A DNA stretch of 64,000 nt from Bursaphelenchus xylophilus (taxonomy: Eukaryota > Nematoda > Chromadorea > Rhabditida > Aphelenchoididae), in NCBI GenBank assembly GCA_904066235.2, contig CAJFCV020000001.1, forward strand, positions 12,519,291-12,583,290. The letters are read 5' to 3'. The translations under genes and the position numbers were made by a program. The notes below the pieces were generated by a model. That model saw only the letters and a list, made by a program, of their open reading frames with translations. It did not search any database and was not told where the DNA came from. This document shows positions 1 to 12,545 of the stretch, one piece after another; the first letter of the stretch is position 1, and each line of letters opens with the position of its first letter.

Positions 1-149
1 ACCCATAAGGTGAAAAAACACTTTTCACTTTTTTTAAGCTTGAAAAACATGTAGGTTTGATGTTTTTAACCGTAATCGACCGTCTTCCAGAAAAATTAAA
101 GCGTTTGTAAAACTTTAGCGCAAATACTTTCCTAACTGCAAGAACGCAA

Positions 150-235
150 AAATGATTTTGCCCAAGTTGGGAATTGAACCTGGCTTGTTTTGGCTTATCA
201 GCAGACTCCGCAACCACTGCACTATTGAAGCAACC
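150..235 (-). other. tRNA-like relic
   Basis: The minus strand carries a box B-like GGTTCAATTCC (170-180) and a box A-like TAGTGCAGTGG (214-224) at tRNA-like spacing. The T stem does not pair properly, so this is more likely a tRNA pseudogene or SINE fragment than a working tRNA. An inverted pair ACCCTCACC (about 232) and GGTGAGGGT (about 437) lies just to the right. Confidence 0.3.
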
Positions 236-798
236 CTCACCGAGGATTTTTTCCTGTCCTAGAGAAAGGGAGATTTTTGTTGCAAAATGGCCTAAAAATA
301 ATACAGCTTACAGTATGCATACTGTAAGCTGTATCGACTGCAGTATGTCGTCGCGGAAAGGCATTCTGCAAAGAATGAAAATGGTGCCTTGCACCATTTT
401 CAAGGGCTCTTCAATGACGTATGTCGCTTATCATTTGGTGAGGGTTCGTATTTACACTTCCCTAGTTAGGGGATAAACGGCAGGATCAGGCCCCGAACTC
501 GGTAAGTAAGTATCATATATAATCTAATGTACAGTACCCCCTCCGCTACACCAGCCGGGGCTGTAACAATGTCATGATGACGTATTTTTTGAATTTTGCC
601 ACAAACTGAGTAAAAAATTATAAAACTTATAAAAAAAACGAAGACTGTCAGGTGTCGAGAGGCCAAGGGAAGACCACAAAAACGTAAAATACGGTACTTC
701 TTCCCAGGAATTTAATTTAAAATCACTTAAATTCAAAAAGAAAGTCTTTATGACGGATTTTTTTGAATATTTGAAAACCTGTAAATTTTTTTTCTTAC

Positions 799-3700
799 CG
801 TTTAGACGTCCTCGCTGGGATTCCAAAGTGATTCCTGAACAGTCCAAACGTCATGGAATGGGAGTAAACCCTCGAAACAAAGGGCACTCCGCTCTCGTCC
901 TTGTACGAAACTGGCAGAAATTGGTCTTCGGAATGGCGGTATTCTGAAAATAAACGTGGTAAAAATAGTATTGGTGGTTTCTATACATGGTAAGGGGTCA
1001 TTTAAAAATGTTAAAAAAAAAATTTTTTTTTGAAATTTTTTGCCATAAAAATCGCGAAATTTGAAAAAAAAGAAGTCGATAATTGTAAATTAAAGTGTCA
1101 TAAATGTGACAAAATAAATTTTAAGTAAACTGAAACTCAAAATCAGCCAAAACTCTAACTTATTTTTAAGATTTTGCAATTTTTTCGTCGAAAAGTCATC
1201 AAAAATTGACGGATAATATAAATTTGAGAACAAAAAGTGGGAAGATAACCTCCCCCTATATTTATATAGACTTTATAAGGCTCTTACAACATTGCTTACC
1301 AAAAGGAAACGAGTTATCCCTCGGAATTCGAATATTTTGTTGTTGATTTCGTTCATTCAGTTCGGCCAAGTGTAAATGCGCCGATTCGGACGAACAGAAG
1401 CCAGAACTGTCGCTGAATTGTTGGTAGACGTTACATCGGGAGCTGAAATTCATATTTCTATAGTTTTTTTTCGAAAAAATTGCAAGTTTAGGCCCACATT
1501 TTGGGTCCCACCACGAAAACCTAAATCCGCTTGGCATTGTATTCCAATGCCAAAATTAGAGTGCAAAGGGTGCCAGAATGTACTGTAACAATTAATAACG
1601 TATTTTAAAATTTATTGAGAGTCTCTATGTGCAAAATTTTATATTACACTAGCCACATTTGGTCTATTTTGGTGATTTTTTGGTCTCAATTTCAATATTT
1701 ATGAGCTGAATCAAAAAGAAAAAGCTAGTACAAGTCAGAATAAATAGTAATAGCTCTATTTCCACTCTTTTTTCCGTTCTATGCTAACTTTTTTATATTA
1801 CACTAGACATTTTTGATAGATTTTTGCCGATTATTCGTTTCCTTTTCAACATTCTAATCTAAACCGAACAAAAAAAACTATTTCAACTCAAAACAACTCC
1901 CTTACCCTCTAATCTGCCGGTCCATCTCACTAAAATCGTAGGTATTTCCATGCGCGGGGGCTGGAGGGGGCGGAGCTTGCGCATGATACGGTAGACACTC
2001 CGGATTACCGTACTTATTGCTCAACGGCGCCACCAAATGTGTGTGAACGGCGAACAAATGATCTTTGATGAAGGGATGCCTGAAGGCATGCCCATTCAAC
2101 GAGTCGAACTTCTTGAGCCTGGGCGCAGCCGGCGGCTGCTGATGGAAGGGGTGCAGGTCGTTGCTCTCGCTAAACGCAATCGACGCCGACTTCTGCATGA
2201 ACTTGGCGCCCCGTGTGTGGGCCACACGCGCGCTCGGCGCCAGACTCCATTCGCAGAGCGCCTCGGGCGGGATCGCGTCCTCCTCGTCCCAACTGCTGGG
2301 CGTGTCCCCGCCCAAGTCCAGCCGGAACTCGTTCTCGGCCCGTCGGCGGTCCTCGTCCTGCTGTTGAAGCGCGATTGGGGCCAAGCGATCGCTGAGGATC
2401 CGCGCGAAAAGCTCGCGATCCTCCTCGTGCTCGTGACGAATGGGAAACGAGCCCGGGACTTCGGGCTCCACCTAAAGGAAGGTCGGAAAATATGGAAAAA
2501 ATCAAATTTTAAATAAAATAATGTAAAATAAAAACTAAATTTAACATTTTTTGACTTAAAATCAAAAAAAAAATGACTTTTTTCAGTGAAAATTTGAAAA
2601 ATTGAAATTCCAAAAAACCCGTCATTATGACATATTTCATTAAAAAAAGTGGGATTTTCAATTTTAACTACGTAAAATACGTTTTGAGTAAAAATAATCA
2701 GTTTTTTCAATAAAGAAATCTTGCTGGATTACTGTAAAATAAAAAATTTTTGGATTTTTCCAATTTTTTTAAAAAAGGAAGTCTCTCGAACAAAAAGGCT
2801 CATATCTCTTTCAAATTCTGTTTACCTGCTCGATATAAAGCATGTATCAATGTCTGAAAATTTGAGCCCCCAATATCCAACGGGCACTCAGATATTACAC
2901 AACTTTTTTCGGAGAGAGTAGGGAAAATGAGGAGACGGCGAGAGAAAAGAAAAGGTTTTTTGGCTATATCTCGGCCAATTTTGCGCGGAAAAAATTGATT
3001 TTTGGTGGGAAGGTTGAACTAGGGGGTTGAAACAGAATGCCAATTTTTGGATTTTAAAATTTTGAAAATTTTTTTTTTTGAAAATTTTGATTTAAAAAAT
3101 CTCGGTTTTTTCTGCAAATTGCAATCTAAAAAAAATTAAAAAGCCTTAAAAAATTTTGTTTTCTATATTTATGCAAATTTTCAGCCAGATTTAAAAGCTT
3201 TTTTATCCGTATTTTACAAAATTTTCAAAATTTTTTTTCAACTTACAAACTCGTTGTCGTCGGAATCCTGATGGTCCAGTGTGTGCTGTCTCATCTCCTC
3301 ATCCTTTCTAGGCAATCTGAAACAAAATTTTTCAGAAAACTTCTCAAAATTTATGAAAATTCCAATAAAAAATTCGTAAAATCCCGCGAATCCTCGCGCC
3401 TCTCGAGAGATTGGCGGGAGCAAAGATGGGCATATGTTTTGTTTGGGGATGTACATCCTCCCCGTCTGCATTTTTCGAGCCAATTTCGGAGGACGAGAAA
3501 AAAAAATTTTTTTTTGTTTACTTCCGTCAGTCTCCCCAGAGCGTATCGGTTTTATAATCGGTTTGGGCAATCTTTTCGTCGCACGGAACGAGTTTTTTAC
3601 AGTATGAAATTAGTAGAAAAGTCATAAAAAAATTTTTAAAATTTCAAAAACTAAAAAAAAATTCTCAAAAATCGTCCAAAAAATATGTCATGATGACATA

Positions 3701-5507
3701 TTTTTTATTTCAAAATAAAAACACAGCCTCTGACAATCAGAAAGACATTTTTCTAAGCCCTAAAATTGCATGCAACCGAAGATTTTTCATTGCACTGTGC
3801 AGTGAAATTTGAAGGCAAAATCTCAAATGCCCTTAGGGAAATAGATGACAGATTCTTGGCAGGGCCGCAGAATGACTTCTGAAACACTTGTTCTCATTTT
3901 TTTACTCTTTCGTAACAAAAAACTCGCACTGTGCAGAGAAATTTTTGAGCTGCACTGTGCAGTGGGATTTCAATGGAAATTTTGAATCCCCTGAGGCAAA
4001 AAATATAAAAAAGATTGCAGAACAATGTTTCAGAGATGCTGGCAACTCGTTCTTGACCATTTTCAAGTTTGCACTGCCTAGTATTTTCGCACAGTGCAAT
4101 GAAAACTTTCGCGCACTGTGCAGTCGGATTACAACGGAAATCCTAAATCCCTTGAGGCAAAAATATAAAAAAGATTGAAGAATACTGTTTCTTAGACAGT
4201 TACGACTAGTTTTTACTAATTTTTAAGTTTGTACTGTCTATTTTTTTCGCACAGTGCAATGAAAACTTTTGTGCACTGTGCAATAACTTCAACTCGCAAA
4301 TTCGGGGACCCTTGAAGCGAAAAATAGAAAAATCGGAAATACCACAAATGTATTACCACTAGGCATTGGCTTTCACAACTTTTCAAAATTCAATATTCAC
4401 TACCCCTCTTACAGTGCAATAAAAATTAATTCGCACGGTGCACTCCCGTCCAGTCCCAAATTCTTACCGTTTCGCGGGCGGTTCCGACTTGGCTCTGAAC
4501 CTCTGCCGTTCCGACGTGTTCTGCGAGTCTCTGCAGCGGAATTTCGCGAACCCAATCAACGGGGGTACCCTCGAATTGGCGGTTTGATTGCGCTGGGCCG
4601 TGATTTCCGCCATTTTGTTTTTATTGCCTCCGGCTTCCGACGCCTTCACGACCGTGTTGAATTCACTCGAACTGACGAACAGGGTGTGTTGCTCGCAAAG
4701 GTAGGACCAAACGTAGGGCGCGAGCCGGTCGAAAATATCGACTGGCGGGGTTTGTTTTCGGGCGCGGTATTGGACCACTTTGTGCGAGATTTCTTGACGG
4801 AGTTTTTGTGGGAGGAAGTCGCAAAGGCCTGTTCTGGGGCTGAAAAAACTTGAATTAAATTTTTGAAAAAAATTTTTTTAATTTCAGAAAAAAATTTGGT
4901 CCCACCACGAAACTCTGGACGTGTAAAAAATGGTGTCAATTTGAGTTAAAATACGCTCCCTTTTCCGTGTGCGTTACAAGCAACACCATTTTACAAATTT
5001 AAGGTTTCAATTCTGAGTCCCGCCACGAAAACCCTGATTTCTTGGCATTGCGTTTTGAACAGCCGATCGCATCGAAAATGACTTCAAAACGCTACATATT
5101 CCTTTTTACACTCTTCTATGCACTATTGTACCATTTTTCATCACTTTTTTATATTATACTAGACATCAGATACAAAAATTTGATTAAAACCTAAACTTTA
5201 ATGTCTTTCTCTCAAAATTAATGGTCTTCGATTGTTCCCAGAAGCTCTCCACTACTGAAAAGCTAAAATTTACCTACCAAATATACTTTTTCTGCATGGC
5301 ATACGCCATATTCATCGATTTTTGGTCCTTTTTCATCACATGTTTCCGAAACGCGATTATGGCCAAATAAAAGTCCAAGGCGTCGTCGCGTCGATGCAAG
5401 CGAAGCCACACTCTGAACGCATCAATGGCTTGACGTTCATTGAGCAGGGCGTCCAGGGATTTGTGCCATTCCACGTGGTTCCGTTGAGAGGGCTGGTCGA
5501 TGTTCAT
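799..5507 (-). CDS. pry-1: Axin-like Wnt scaffold (PRY-1 type), 3' end unresolved
   Basis: Axin scaffolds the cytoplasmic beta-catenin destruction complex. Exons read on the minus strand: 5507-5278, 4839-4468, 3316-3247, 2471-1906, 1442-1300, 943-799. All junctions agree in phase, with TTTCAG/TTTAG acceptors and GTAAG-type donors. Exons 1-2 encode an RGS domain (HVEWHKSLDALLNERQAIDA, DALDFYLAIIAFRKHV, then DIFDRLAPYVWSYLCEQHTL and SSSEFN), matching the axin RGS pattern. Exon 4 has an acidic, charged segment (EEDRELFARILSDRL) that may be the GSK3-binding region; this is inference. Exon 6 (DQFLPVSYKDESGVPFVSRV) reads like the first half of a DIX domain. It ends with two bases of an unfinished codon, so at least one more exon is needed and I could not find it in 1-798. 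About 508 codons are visible. The ATG at 5507 lies three bases after a TTTTCAG acceptor, suiting SL trans-splicing. Confidence 0.85.
3780..4440. repeat. Satellite with paired GCACNGTGC palindromes, about 160-bp period
   Basis: About four diverged units. Each has two palindromes some 30-50 bp apart, followed by a CCCTGAGGCAAA-like stretch and an AT-rich tail. The second palindrome recurs near 3953, 4113 and 4272. It lies in the intron between the second and third axin exons. The same layout recurs at 38.2-39.1 and 39.6-40.1 kb. Confidence 0.75.
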
Positions 5508-5764
5508 CGCCTGAAAACGCCATTTTCTAGGGGAAAATTAAGTTTAAAATGCTATAGAATTATTATTATGACTATTTAGAACCAATTAGAAGGAAATTTT
5601 AGGTAGAAACTCAAAAATTTTTAAAATATAAAATTTGCATAAATTTGCATAATTACACAAAATAAGGTTAAAAACAGTTACACAGTAATGCTAACACAAT
5701 ATTTTCCACCATAACCGACAATTTAGACCAGTAAAAGTTATAGAAATTAAGAAAAAATACTTTT

Positions 5765-6135
5765 TTGACTGCACAGTGCAGTCCGAAAATGCCCAAAAAT
5801 TTCCCGCACTGTGCATAAATTAAACGAAATTTCGCACCATGCAGAGGTCAAAAATAAGTTTTTCGCACTGTGCAACAAGTTTTTCAATTTTTTTTTTCTT
5901 TTGCACAGTGCAGTGCAATTTTAAGTTTTGGCTGTACAGTGCAGTCCGAAAATGCCCAAAAATTTCCCGCACTGTGCGTAAATTAAACAAATTTCGCACC
6001 GTGCAGAGGTCAAAAATACGTTTTCTCGCACTGTGCAACAAGATTTTTCCATTTTTTCGATTGCACGGTGCAGTCCAATTTTTGTGTTTTTGCACGGTGC
6101 AATGATCAAAAATAGGGTTCGCACAGTGCAATTCC
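5765..6135. repeat. GCACNGTGC palindrome cluster
   Basis: About 12 copies of the 11-bp palindrome, one per roughly 30 bp, including two slightly mutated ones (CGCACCATGCA, TGTACAGTGCA). A segment of about 170 bp is partly duplicated (5768-5910 resembles 5935-6060). Short frames here are translations of the repeat. Confidence 0.9.
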
Positions 6136-6389
6136 CCCAAAATCGAGAGTAAAATAAGCTTTCGAATGGCCTGAGGGCCTCGAAAACCTGAGTTTATAGG
6201 CTGGGAAAAGGGAAATTACTTGTTCGTGTGTAATAAACTAATTTTCGGCTCCGTTTTTTGGCCGCTTTTGTCACGCAAAGCTTCAAGTAGCAATAAAAGT
6301 GCATTTATTTCGGTGTTGTGGAGAAGTGATATCAGCTGGTAAAATACGTTTGGCTTTAATAACTTACAGTTTTAATATTTTTAAAAACT

Positions 6390-7510
6390 ATTGCACTGTG
6401 CGACAGGGATTTAAAAAAATCTTGTCGCCACTGCACAGTGCGTGAAAAAAGTTTTTTTGCACCGTGCAACGCCAAAAAACCAAAATTTTCACCGCACCGT
6501 GCACTCGAATATGACACAGCGAAATGCTTTGTCGCCACTGCACAGTGCATAAAAAAGTTTATTTTTGCACCGTGCAGCAAAAAAATGCTTGCACTATGCA
6601 ACCGTAACCCTGATGTCGCACAGTGCGCGAAACATTTTTTTTGCACAGTGCAGCAAAAAAAATCACCGCACTGTGCAAAGACCAACGCACAGTGCAAAAA
6701 ATTTTTTCCATTCTGCACTGTGCAACAAAAAAAACAACCGCACTGTGCAACAGTAACGTCGCCACTGCACAGTGCATGAAAAAAGTTTATTTTTTGCACA
6801 GTGTACTAGTCGTTCCAGAAAGTGCGTGCACTTTTTTCCGCCTTTTTTGCACCGCACAGTGCAAAATTTCGGTTCCCCGCGCGACGCGATCCGATTCGAA
6901 ACATTTTGCACTGTGCAATTTCTAAAAAATCGCGCCGGCTCCGTTGAGAAAAGCCTGCGTCGCTGCGATATTGCAATTGCACGGTGCAAAAGGTCAAATG
7001 CACCCCGCAAGAAGGCAATTTTGTGCACAGTGCGGCCCACGACAAAAAGTGCACGCACTTTCTGGAACGCCTAGTAGCAAAAAAAATCATCGCTGAAAAG
7101 GCTACCACTTTGCACTGTGCAGCAAAAAAAAAGCTTGCACTGTGCAGCCATCGCCCATAACTCCGCCGTCGCACAGTGCGAGAAACTTTTTCTAGTCTGC
7201 ACCGTGCAACAAAAAAAAACGACCGCACTGTGCAACAGTAACGTCGCCACTGCACAGTGCATGAAAAAAGTTTATTTTTGCACCGTGCGTCAAAAAACAT
7301 ATCGCTGAAAAGGCTAAGACTTTGCACTGTGCGGCAAAAAAACACGATCGCACTGTGCAACCATGACCCATAACTCCGCCGTCGCACAGTTTTTTTTTTG
7401 TTGTTGCCACTGCACAGTGCATGAAAAAGGTTTTTTTTGCAGCGTTAAAAAACATTTACCGCACCGTGCACTCAAATGTGACACAGCGAAATGCCTTGTC
7501 GCACGTCAAA
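6390..7510. repeat. Largest GCACNGTGC palindrome cluster
   Basis: Roughly 40 palindromes in 1.1 kb with all four central bases, separated by A/T-homopolymer spacers. Larger blocks are duplicated: a GTCGCCACTGCACAGTGCAT block recurs near 6532, 6760, 7243 and 7735. This argues for growth by local duplication plus independent decay. Confidence 0.9.
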
Positions 7511-7734
7511 ACAATTCTTTCAGAAAATTGAAAAAACAAGGAATCTCGGATCATTGATTTTTTGCGAAGTGCCACAGAATTATCGAGCTTGAAAAATTAT
7601 TTTCCTCTTCGAAAAAAACATTTTTCTCGAAATTCTCTGGGAAAGTTTTCTTTTGTGACTCGATAATTCAGCGACATTTCGTCAAAAATCAATGATCCGA
7701 GGTTCTTTGTTTTTTCACTTTTTCTTTGACGTGT

Positions 7735-7872
7735 GTCGCCACTGCACAGTGCATGAAAAAAGTTTTTTTTTGCACTGTGCGGCAAAAAAGCACGATCGCA
7801 CTGTGCAGCCATCACCCATAACTGCGCCGTCGCACAGTGCGAGAAACTTGTTCCAGTCTGCACCGTGCAGCC
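7735..7872. repeat. Small palindrome cluster
   Basis: Five GCACNGTGC copies repeating the block order seen at 7240-7390, so this is a detached duplicate of the main cluster. The segment 7510-7735 between them holds a diverged inverted repeat (cattgattttttg near 7550 against its complement near 7690). Confidence 0.85.
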
Positions 7873-7989
7873 CCCACCGCCCATCACCTGCGGAAACCCC
7901 CCGAACTCCCCGACTTCCCCAGCCCACAACACACAACGGGAACGAAGGAAACAGAGAGCAACCGAACATCGGAAGGAAGGGTCCTTTAC

Positions 7990-8088
7990 CTTTGCACTTT
8001 CGGGTTTGCGCAATTTCCGCGGCGGCCCAATCCTCACTCGCATCCTGGAACAATGGGCTCTGATTTCGAACCAAAGTTTCCGCCGCAT
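7990..8088 (-). CDS. Possible upstream first exon of the axin-like gene
   Basis: An open segment on the minus strand with ATGs at 8088 and 8043 ends at a donor AAAG|GTAAAGG in phase 0. That would join in frame to the acceptor at 5510. It would add about 18-33 basic residues before the RGS domain. The ATG at 5507 with its own acceptor is an equally good start, so this exon is tentative. If real, the 2.5 kb intron would hold the densest palindrome cluster of the window. Confidence 0.25.
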
Positions 8089-8334
8089 GGCCTCAAGGCG
8101 AATGGTGACAAAAAAACAAAAAAACGGAGCGACCCAAATGGAATTAGAATTGGCCGTAATATGTTTTGCATGAGATTTCCTGCCCTCAGGCCGTGGGAGA
8201 AAGCGGAAGAAACGCGGTCAAAAAATGAGTGTTCGGGTGGTCTGATGACTCGAAATGAATTTTGTATCGGACTTTCGACCCGTTTCGAACATGATTTTCG
8301 AATTTCGAATGAGTTTTTTGAGCTTGCAGAAAGT

Positions 8335-8790
8335 CGTGGTGGGACCCAAAAAACGAAAAATTTATGGGGAAAATTGTTTTGAAGGATCATGTGGTCTTAT
8401 TAGAGTTCAAAAATTACATTACGGCTCAAAAAAGTTGTTTCTAATGTGTTTTGGCATTCCTCAGGGAATCGTGGTGGGAGACGGAAAACGAGATTCTTTG
8501 AAGGCGAACGAATTTAGTGGCTAAATTGCATTAGGCTAGTCTTGAATTTCATTATCAACCCGAAAAATGGGAAAATTTACTCGATTTTGGCAAATTCAGG
8601 TTTTCGTGGTGGGACAAAAAATCAAAAATTAAGAGGCTCTTTTAGTTAAAAACAATTATTCTGATGGAACTTAGAAGACCTATAGACTCTAAATCCTTCA
8701 ATTCCCCTTTTTTTCTTGTATTTAGTGAGATTCAGGGTCTTCGTGGTGGGACCAAAATAATAATTTGATTTCTTCCCAGGCTCACGGTGG
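8335..8790. repeat. Tandem array with CGTGGTGGGAC box, 135-bp period
   Basis: The box CGTGGTGGGA occurs at 8335, 8470, 8605 and 8742, spaced 135, 135 and 137 bp. The sequence between boxes has diverged strongly. The same box in reverse (GGGTCCCACCACGAAAAC) is scattered elsewhere, for example near 1505, 4900, 46148, 46286 and 49887. Confidence 0.8.
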
Positions 8791-10170
8791 GAAACGAGAA
8801 AAGGTTCAGAGGGGTATAAAAACAAGTAATTTATCAACTACAACATTTGGGTTCTCCCTCAGCCATAACTGGGTCCGGAATTATATTATCCATGTTGGGC
8901 TGGTATCAAAGTCTGAAAACTGGCAGAAAATGGGTAAAACATTGACGTAAAACAATGTAAAACGATAAAATAAGGTGTTTAAAATACGCTGCAACTAGTG
9001 ACGATGCTTTCAAAATTTCAAACTACGTCATTTTCACACAAAATTTATCAAAATGACGTCATTTTTACACCCCGAAAAATGAATAATAACCGCAAATCTG
9101 GAAGGCCCAAATGAATCCCCTCCCTTATCTCACTTCCTACACCGCGGATTAGCAGCCCGGGAGTTGTTTTCGAATCCGAAAAAATACAACTTCCACGTCA
9201 ATATTCGCATAATTCCCGGGAAAACAGGTGATTTCTCAACCAGTACAACATGGAAAGGGCAAAGTTGTGTGTGTGGAAACGGGCTGTAAATACAAATTAC
9301 AAGCCCTTCTCGTATTAAAAATCACATTTTATATTTGGCAATTTGAGGAAAATTTGAAAAATTTTAATTTTGAAAAAAATTAAAAATGGGGTAAAATACG
9401 ATTAGAATATGTAGCTTTACATCTAAAATCTTTTTTATAAGTGTTTCAGCATCCTGGCTATGATTTATGCACTTTAAAACCCCGAAAAATTTGATAATTT
9501 AATGTGTCATCATGACGGATTTTCTGGAAAATTTTTGCAAATTAGTGGATTTGGATGACTTGTAGGCTGTTGAGTTTTTTACAAGTGTTTTTTGAGGTCC
9601 TACATCGCTTTTGACAGCTAAAATTTGGCCGAAATTTTCTGCACAGTGCAAGAAAAAAATTGCGCACAGTGCACTCAAACTATGTAAAAAATCGCCCATT
9701 AGGTTTTGAAAACCCCTTTTTTAGGCAGAGTAACTAAAATTCAAGTGAGTTAAGATGATATTCAAGCGTTGTTAACGGCTTTTAGGATGTAAAATACGCT
9801 CCGCTGTCTTTTTTCTGATTTTTTTTGTATAAAATGTCACCATATGAGGTAAAAATTTTTTATGGAAAGATAAACGAGAGCTTAGAGGTCATAATCAGGA
9901 TATTTGTTTTTTAAAATACGCTTTGACATTCTATCAATTTCAATTCATCGTATAAAATGTCACCAAATTCAAAAAAAGGCGCAATTTCTTGTGAAAAGCC
10001 GGGATATAAGTTGATCAAACCGGTCCTGGTAGGTTTTAAAATACGGTGTGTTCTGCTAGCAGTGCAATAAAGCTAAGAAATCATCGAATTTTATCCAAAA
10101 TTATCACTTTTTCGCAAAATTTCTCTCAAAACCGCCATTTTTTCGATTAAAACTCAAAAATCGTCCTGAA
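8790..10170. other. AT-rich intergenic DNA with scattered motifs
   Basis: No convincing exon. It holds several GTAAAATACG-type motifs (about 8970, 9392, 9790, 9912, 10035), a GTCATCATGACGGATTTTCT motif near 9505 and an isolated palindrome pair near 9640-9672. Confidence 0.5.
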
Positions 10171-10175
10171 AACCT

Positions 10176-11304
10176 TTACTTCAACCCTCGAATAGTCTTC
10201 CAAATACCACCAAATCCCCTGGGTTGTCGACCCCGGCGAATCCCGTCATCCCGCTGCAAGATCCGAACATGCCCTGAGGCCGAAAACATCTGGAAGGGTG
10301 TAGGTGTAACAAGCGAGCAAAAACTATTGTCATGGCGACCTCTAAAACAATTACCCGCCAAGGAGTGAGTGTGGGGGCCATTCCCCAAATTGAGTTCGAA
10401 GTTAAAAAGTATCTTTTTTTTGGAAAATCGAAGGTGACAGATTTCTTCGTGCACGCTGTGGACGAGAAAATGGACGATTTTGAGGTGAAAAGAGGGAAAT
10501 GAAAAAACGTTTTTGAGTTCAAAAGGATTAAAATTAAGTCGTTAACGTGTGAAATGGGAAATTAAGCCTCTTTTGAATTGAAAAGGTAGGGAAATTAGGA
10601 TTTTTAGACCATAAAATGGAGAAAATTGTCATGGATAAGATAAAAAATTTGTCTTAAAAACTGAAAAAAGCACAAACTAATCTTTAAAATTGTCAATGGA
10701 TCATTAGAACACTAATTCAATGATTTTTAGACACTTTCAGGGCTCTGAAACAGAATGCCAAAAATGGCGGGAAATTTTAATTTTGAATTTTTATTGAAAA
10801 TAATGTAATTTTTCGAGGTAAAAAGACCATTGACATCATCAGAAGACGTCGGCGATTTTTTGTTTCGCCATTTTTGGGCGATTTTTTTAGTTCTGCAAAG
10901 TGCAAAAAAAAATAATTTTTTCGCACAGTGCGAAAAAACGGAAATTCCGCACAGTGCAATCAAAAAAAATTTTTTTTGATTAAAACTGAATTTAAAATGA
11001 AAAAAACATGTTTTCCTATGACATTGTTGGGTGTCATATTACATCCAGTTTCGGGGAAAAGGAACTCGTAAAACAAAAAATATTTACTCAAAAATTTCGA
11101 CAAAAACTATCAATTGAAAAAAACGGATTGTGAAATAAATTTGGGAAACCAAATTCGCAGGCGGATAATCGTATTCGCCCTCAGGGCACGTGTTATTTGC
11201 AATTCTGGGGGACTTACTCGATCGTGGACGGGGACCAGCTGCGAAAATGGACCTCGAATCAGCTCGTTGAGGACAACGTAACGGGTTTTCTGGAGCTTTG
11301 TCAT
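10176..11304 (-). CDS. Possible two-exon small protein, unknown
   Basis: I do not recognise this. An ATG at 11304 follows a TTTTCAG acceptor by four bases and opens a 29-codon exon (starts MTKLQKTRYVVLNELIRGPF) ending at a clean GTAAGT donor, exon 11304-11218. An in-phase continuation is 10289-10176, after CTTCCAG, encoding 37 basic, Gly/Arg-rich residues and a TAA stop. The result would be 66 aa. The first exon looks genuinely coding; the second is a guess, and other acceptors nearby give different frames. The intron holds a small palindrome group near 10890-10965. Confidence 0.3.
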
Positions 11305-11374
11305 GTCTCTGAAAATTTGAGAATTCAAAAAAATAAAAAAAAAGCTTTAAAGGCGCGAAAAATGAGCTTACAAC

Positions 11375-11895
11375 TTTTTGCACAGTGCAAATTTATATTT
11401 TGTTTTGCACAGTGCAAACAACGATCAAAAAAATTTGCACTGTGCGAAAAAGAAACGAATTGATTTGCACCGTGCAAAATCGAAAAAAGCGATTTCGCAC
11501 TGTGCAGTCAATGTCGCGCGAAATTTTTTTTGCTTCTTGCACGGTGCGGCATCGCGGCGTAATTTCAGCCTCGCGCATGCGACAAAGATGTTTGCACCGT
11601 GCAGAAAACAAAATTTGTAGCGAAAGGTTTTTGGCACAGTGCAAAAAATGGTGGAAAAAATTTTGCACAGTGCGAAATTGAAAAGGTAAGTTTGCACTGT
11701 GCAATCAAAGTCGCGCGCAGTTTTTTTGTTTTTTTGAAAGAAAAATTTTTGAAGAAAATAAATTGGCGTGCGCAAGCGACAAAGATGTTTGCACCGTGCA
11801 AAAAAGAAAAATTTAGCAAACAAAAAGAAAAATTTTTGCACTGTGCGATGAAAAACACGCCGCTTTTTTCTCATTGCACTGTGCAAAGAGTTTTT
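11375..11895. repeat. GCACNGTGC palindrome cluster
   Basis: About 15 palindromes in 520 bp. A longer block (palindrome, TCA, GTCGCGCG, then GCGACAAAGATGTTTGCACC) is repeated at about 11500-11600 and 11700-11800. Confidence 0.9.
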
Positions 11896-12204
11896 TCACG
11901 ATGACAGAGAGAAAATATTCCACTGGCTAATAGTTTTCGATAAGAATATGGCTTCTCATGACAAGTCACACCGAATAAACGAGGTTATGATGTAAAAAGG
12001 AGTGCGAAAATGCCCACATAACGAAATAAACGCCTGCGGAGGGCTATTTTAAACCCCATAAAATTATGGTTTGTGGGAATATTTTTATTTTTTGTCGCCA
12101 ATATCACACCTACAATTACTCTGGAGGATACGAAAATGTGCTTGGGTCCATTCTTTGACTCTCTTTTTAGCAGTAAAAAGTAATTGTATTTACAGGTTAT
12201 TTTG

Positions 12205-12545
12205 AGAAATTGCACGGTGCGCTGAGAAAAGATGTGGAAAGCTCTTTGCACTGTGCAAACGTCATAAAATCCTTGCACTGTGCGGTAAAAGAATGGTTTC
12301 AAAGTTTCAATTTCTTTGCACTGTGCATTTTTTATTTTTATGCACTGTGCGATAAATTTCGCACTGTGGAGTTTCGGGTTTTCATGCACAGTGCAAGTCG
12401 TTCCAAAAAATTATGCACAGTGCAAGGAAAGCCGCGACAAAAGGCCGTTCTGTATTTTGCACTGTGCAAAGGAGATTTTCTTTTCTTTGCACAGTGCAAT
12501 AAAAATCTGGTTTGACCGCACGGCGCACGTCAAGAAATTTCGGGC
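12205..12545. repeat. GCACNGTGC palindrome cluster
   Basis: About 10 palindromes. The end (AAGGAAAGCCGCGACAAAAG near 12424) matches the unit of the 13.2 kb array, so the two share an origin. Confidence 0.9.

Noticed and set aside
150..235. Functional tRNA gene
   Set aside because: Box A and B words are present but the T stem does not pair, so only a relic is listed.
2037..2516. Plus-strand 159-aa frame
   Set aside because: Shadow of the GC-rich axin exon 1906-2471, which has splice sites and phase agreement on the minus strand.
5820..7560. Dozens of open frames of 60-190 aa rich in CTVQ, HCAK, LHSA, ALCN and HRAV
   Set aside because: They are translations of GCACNGTGC in different frames; the same regions are open on both strands and lack splice partners. 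The same holds for frames in the other palindrome clusters.
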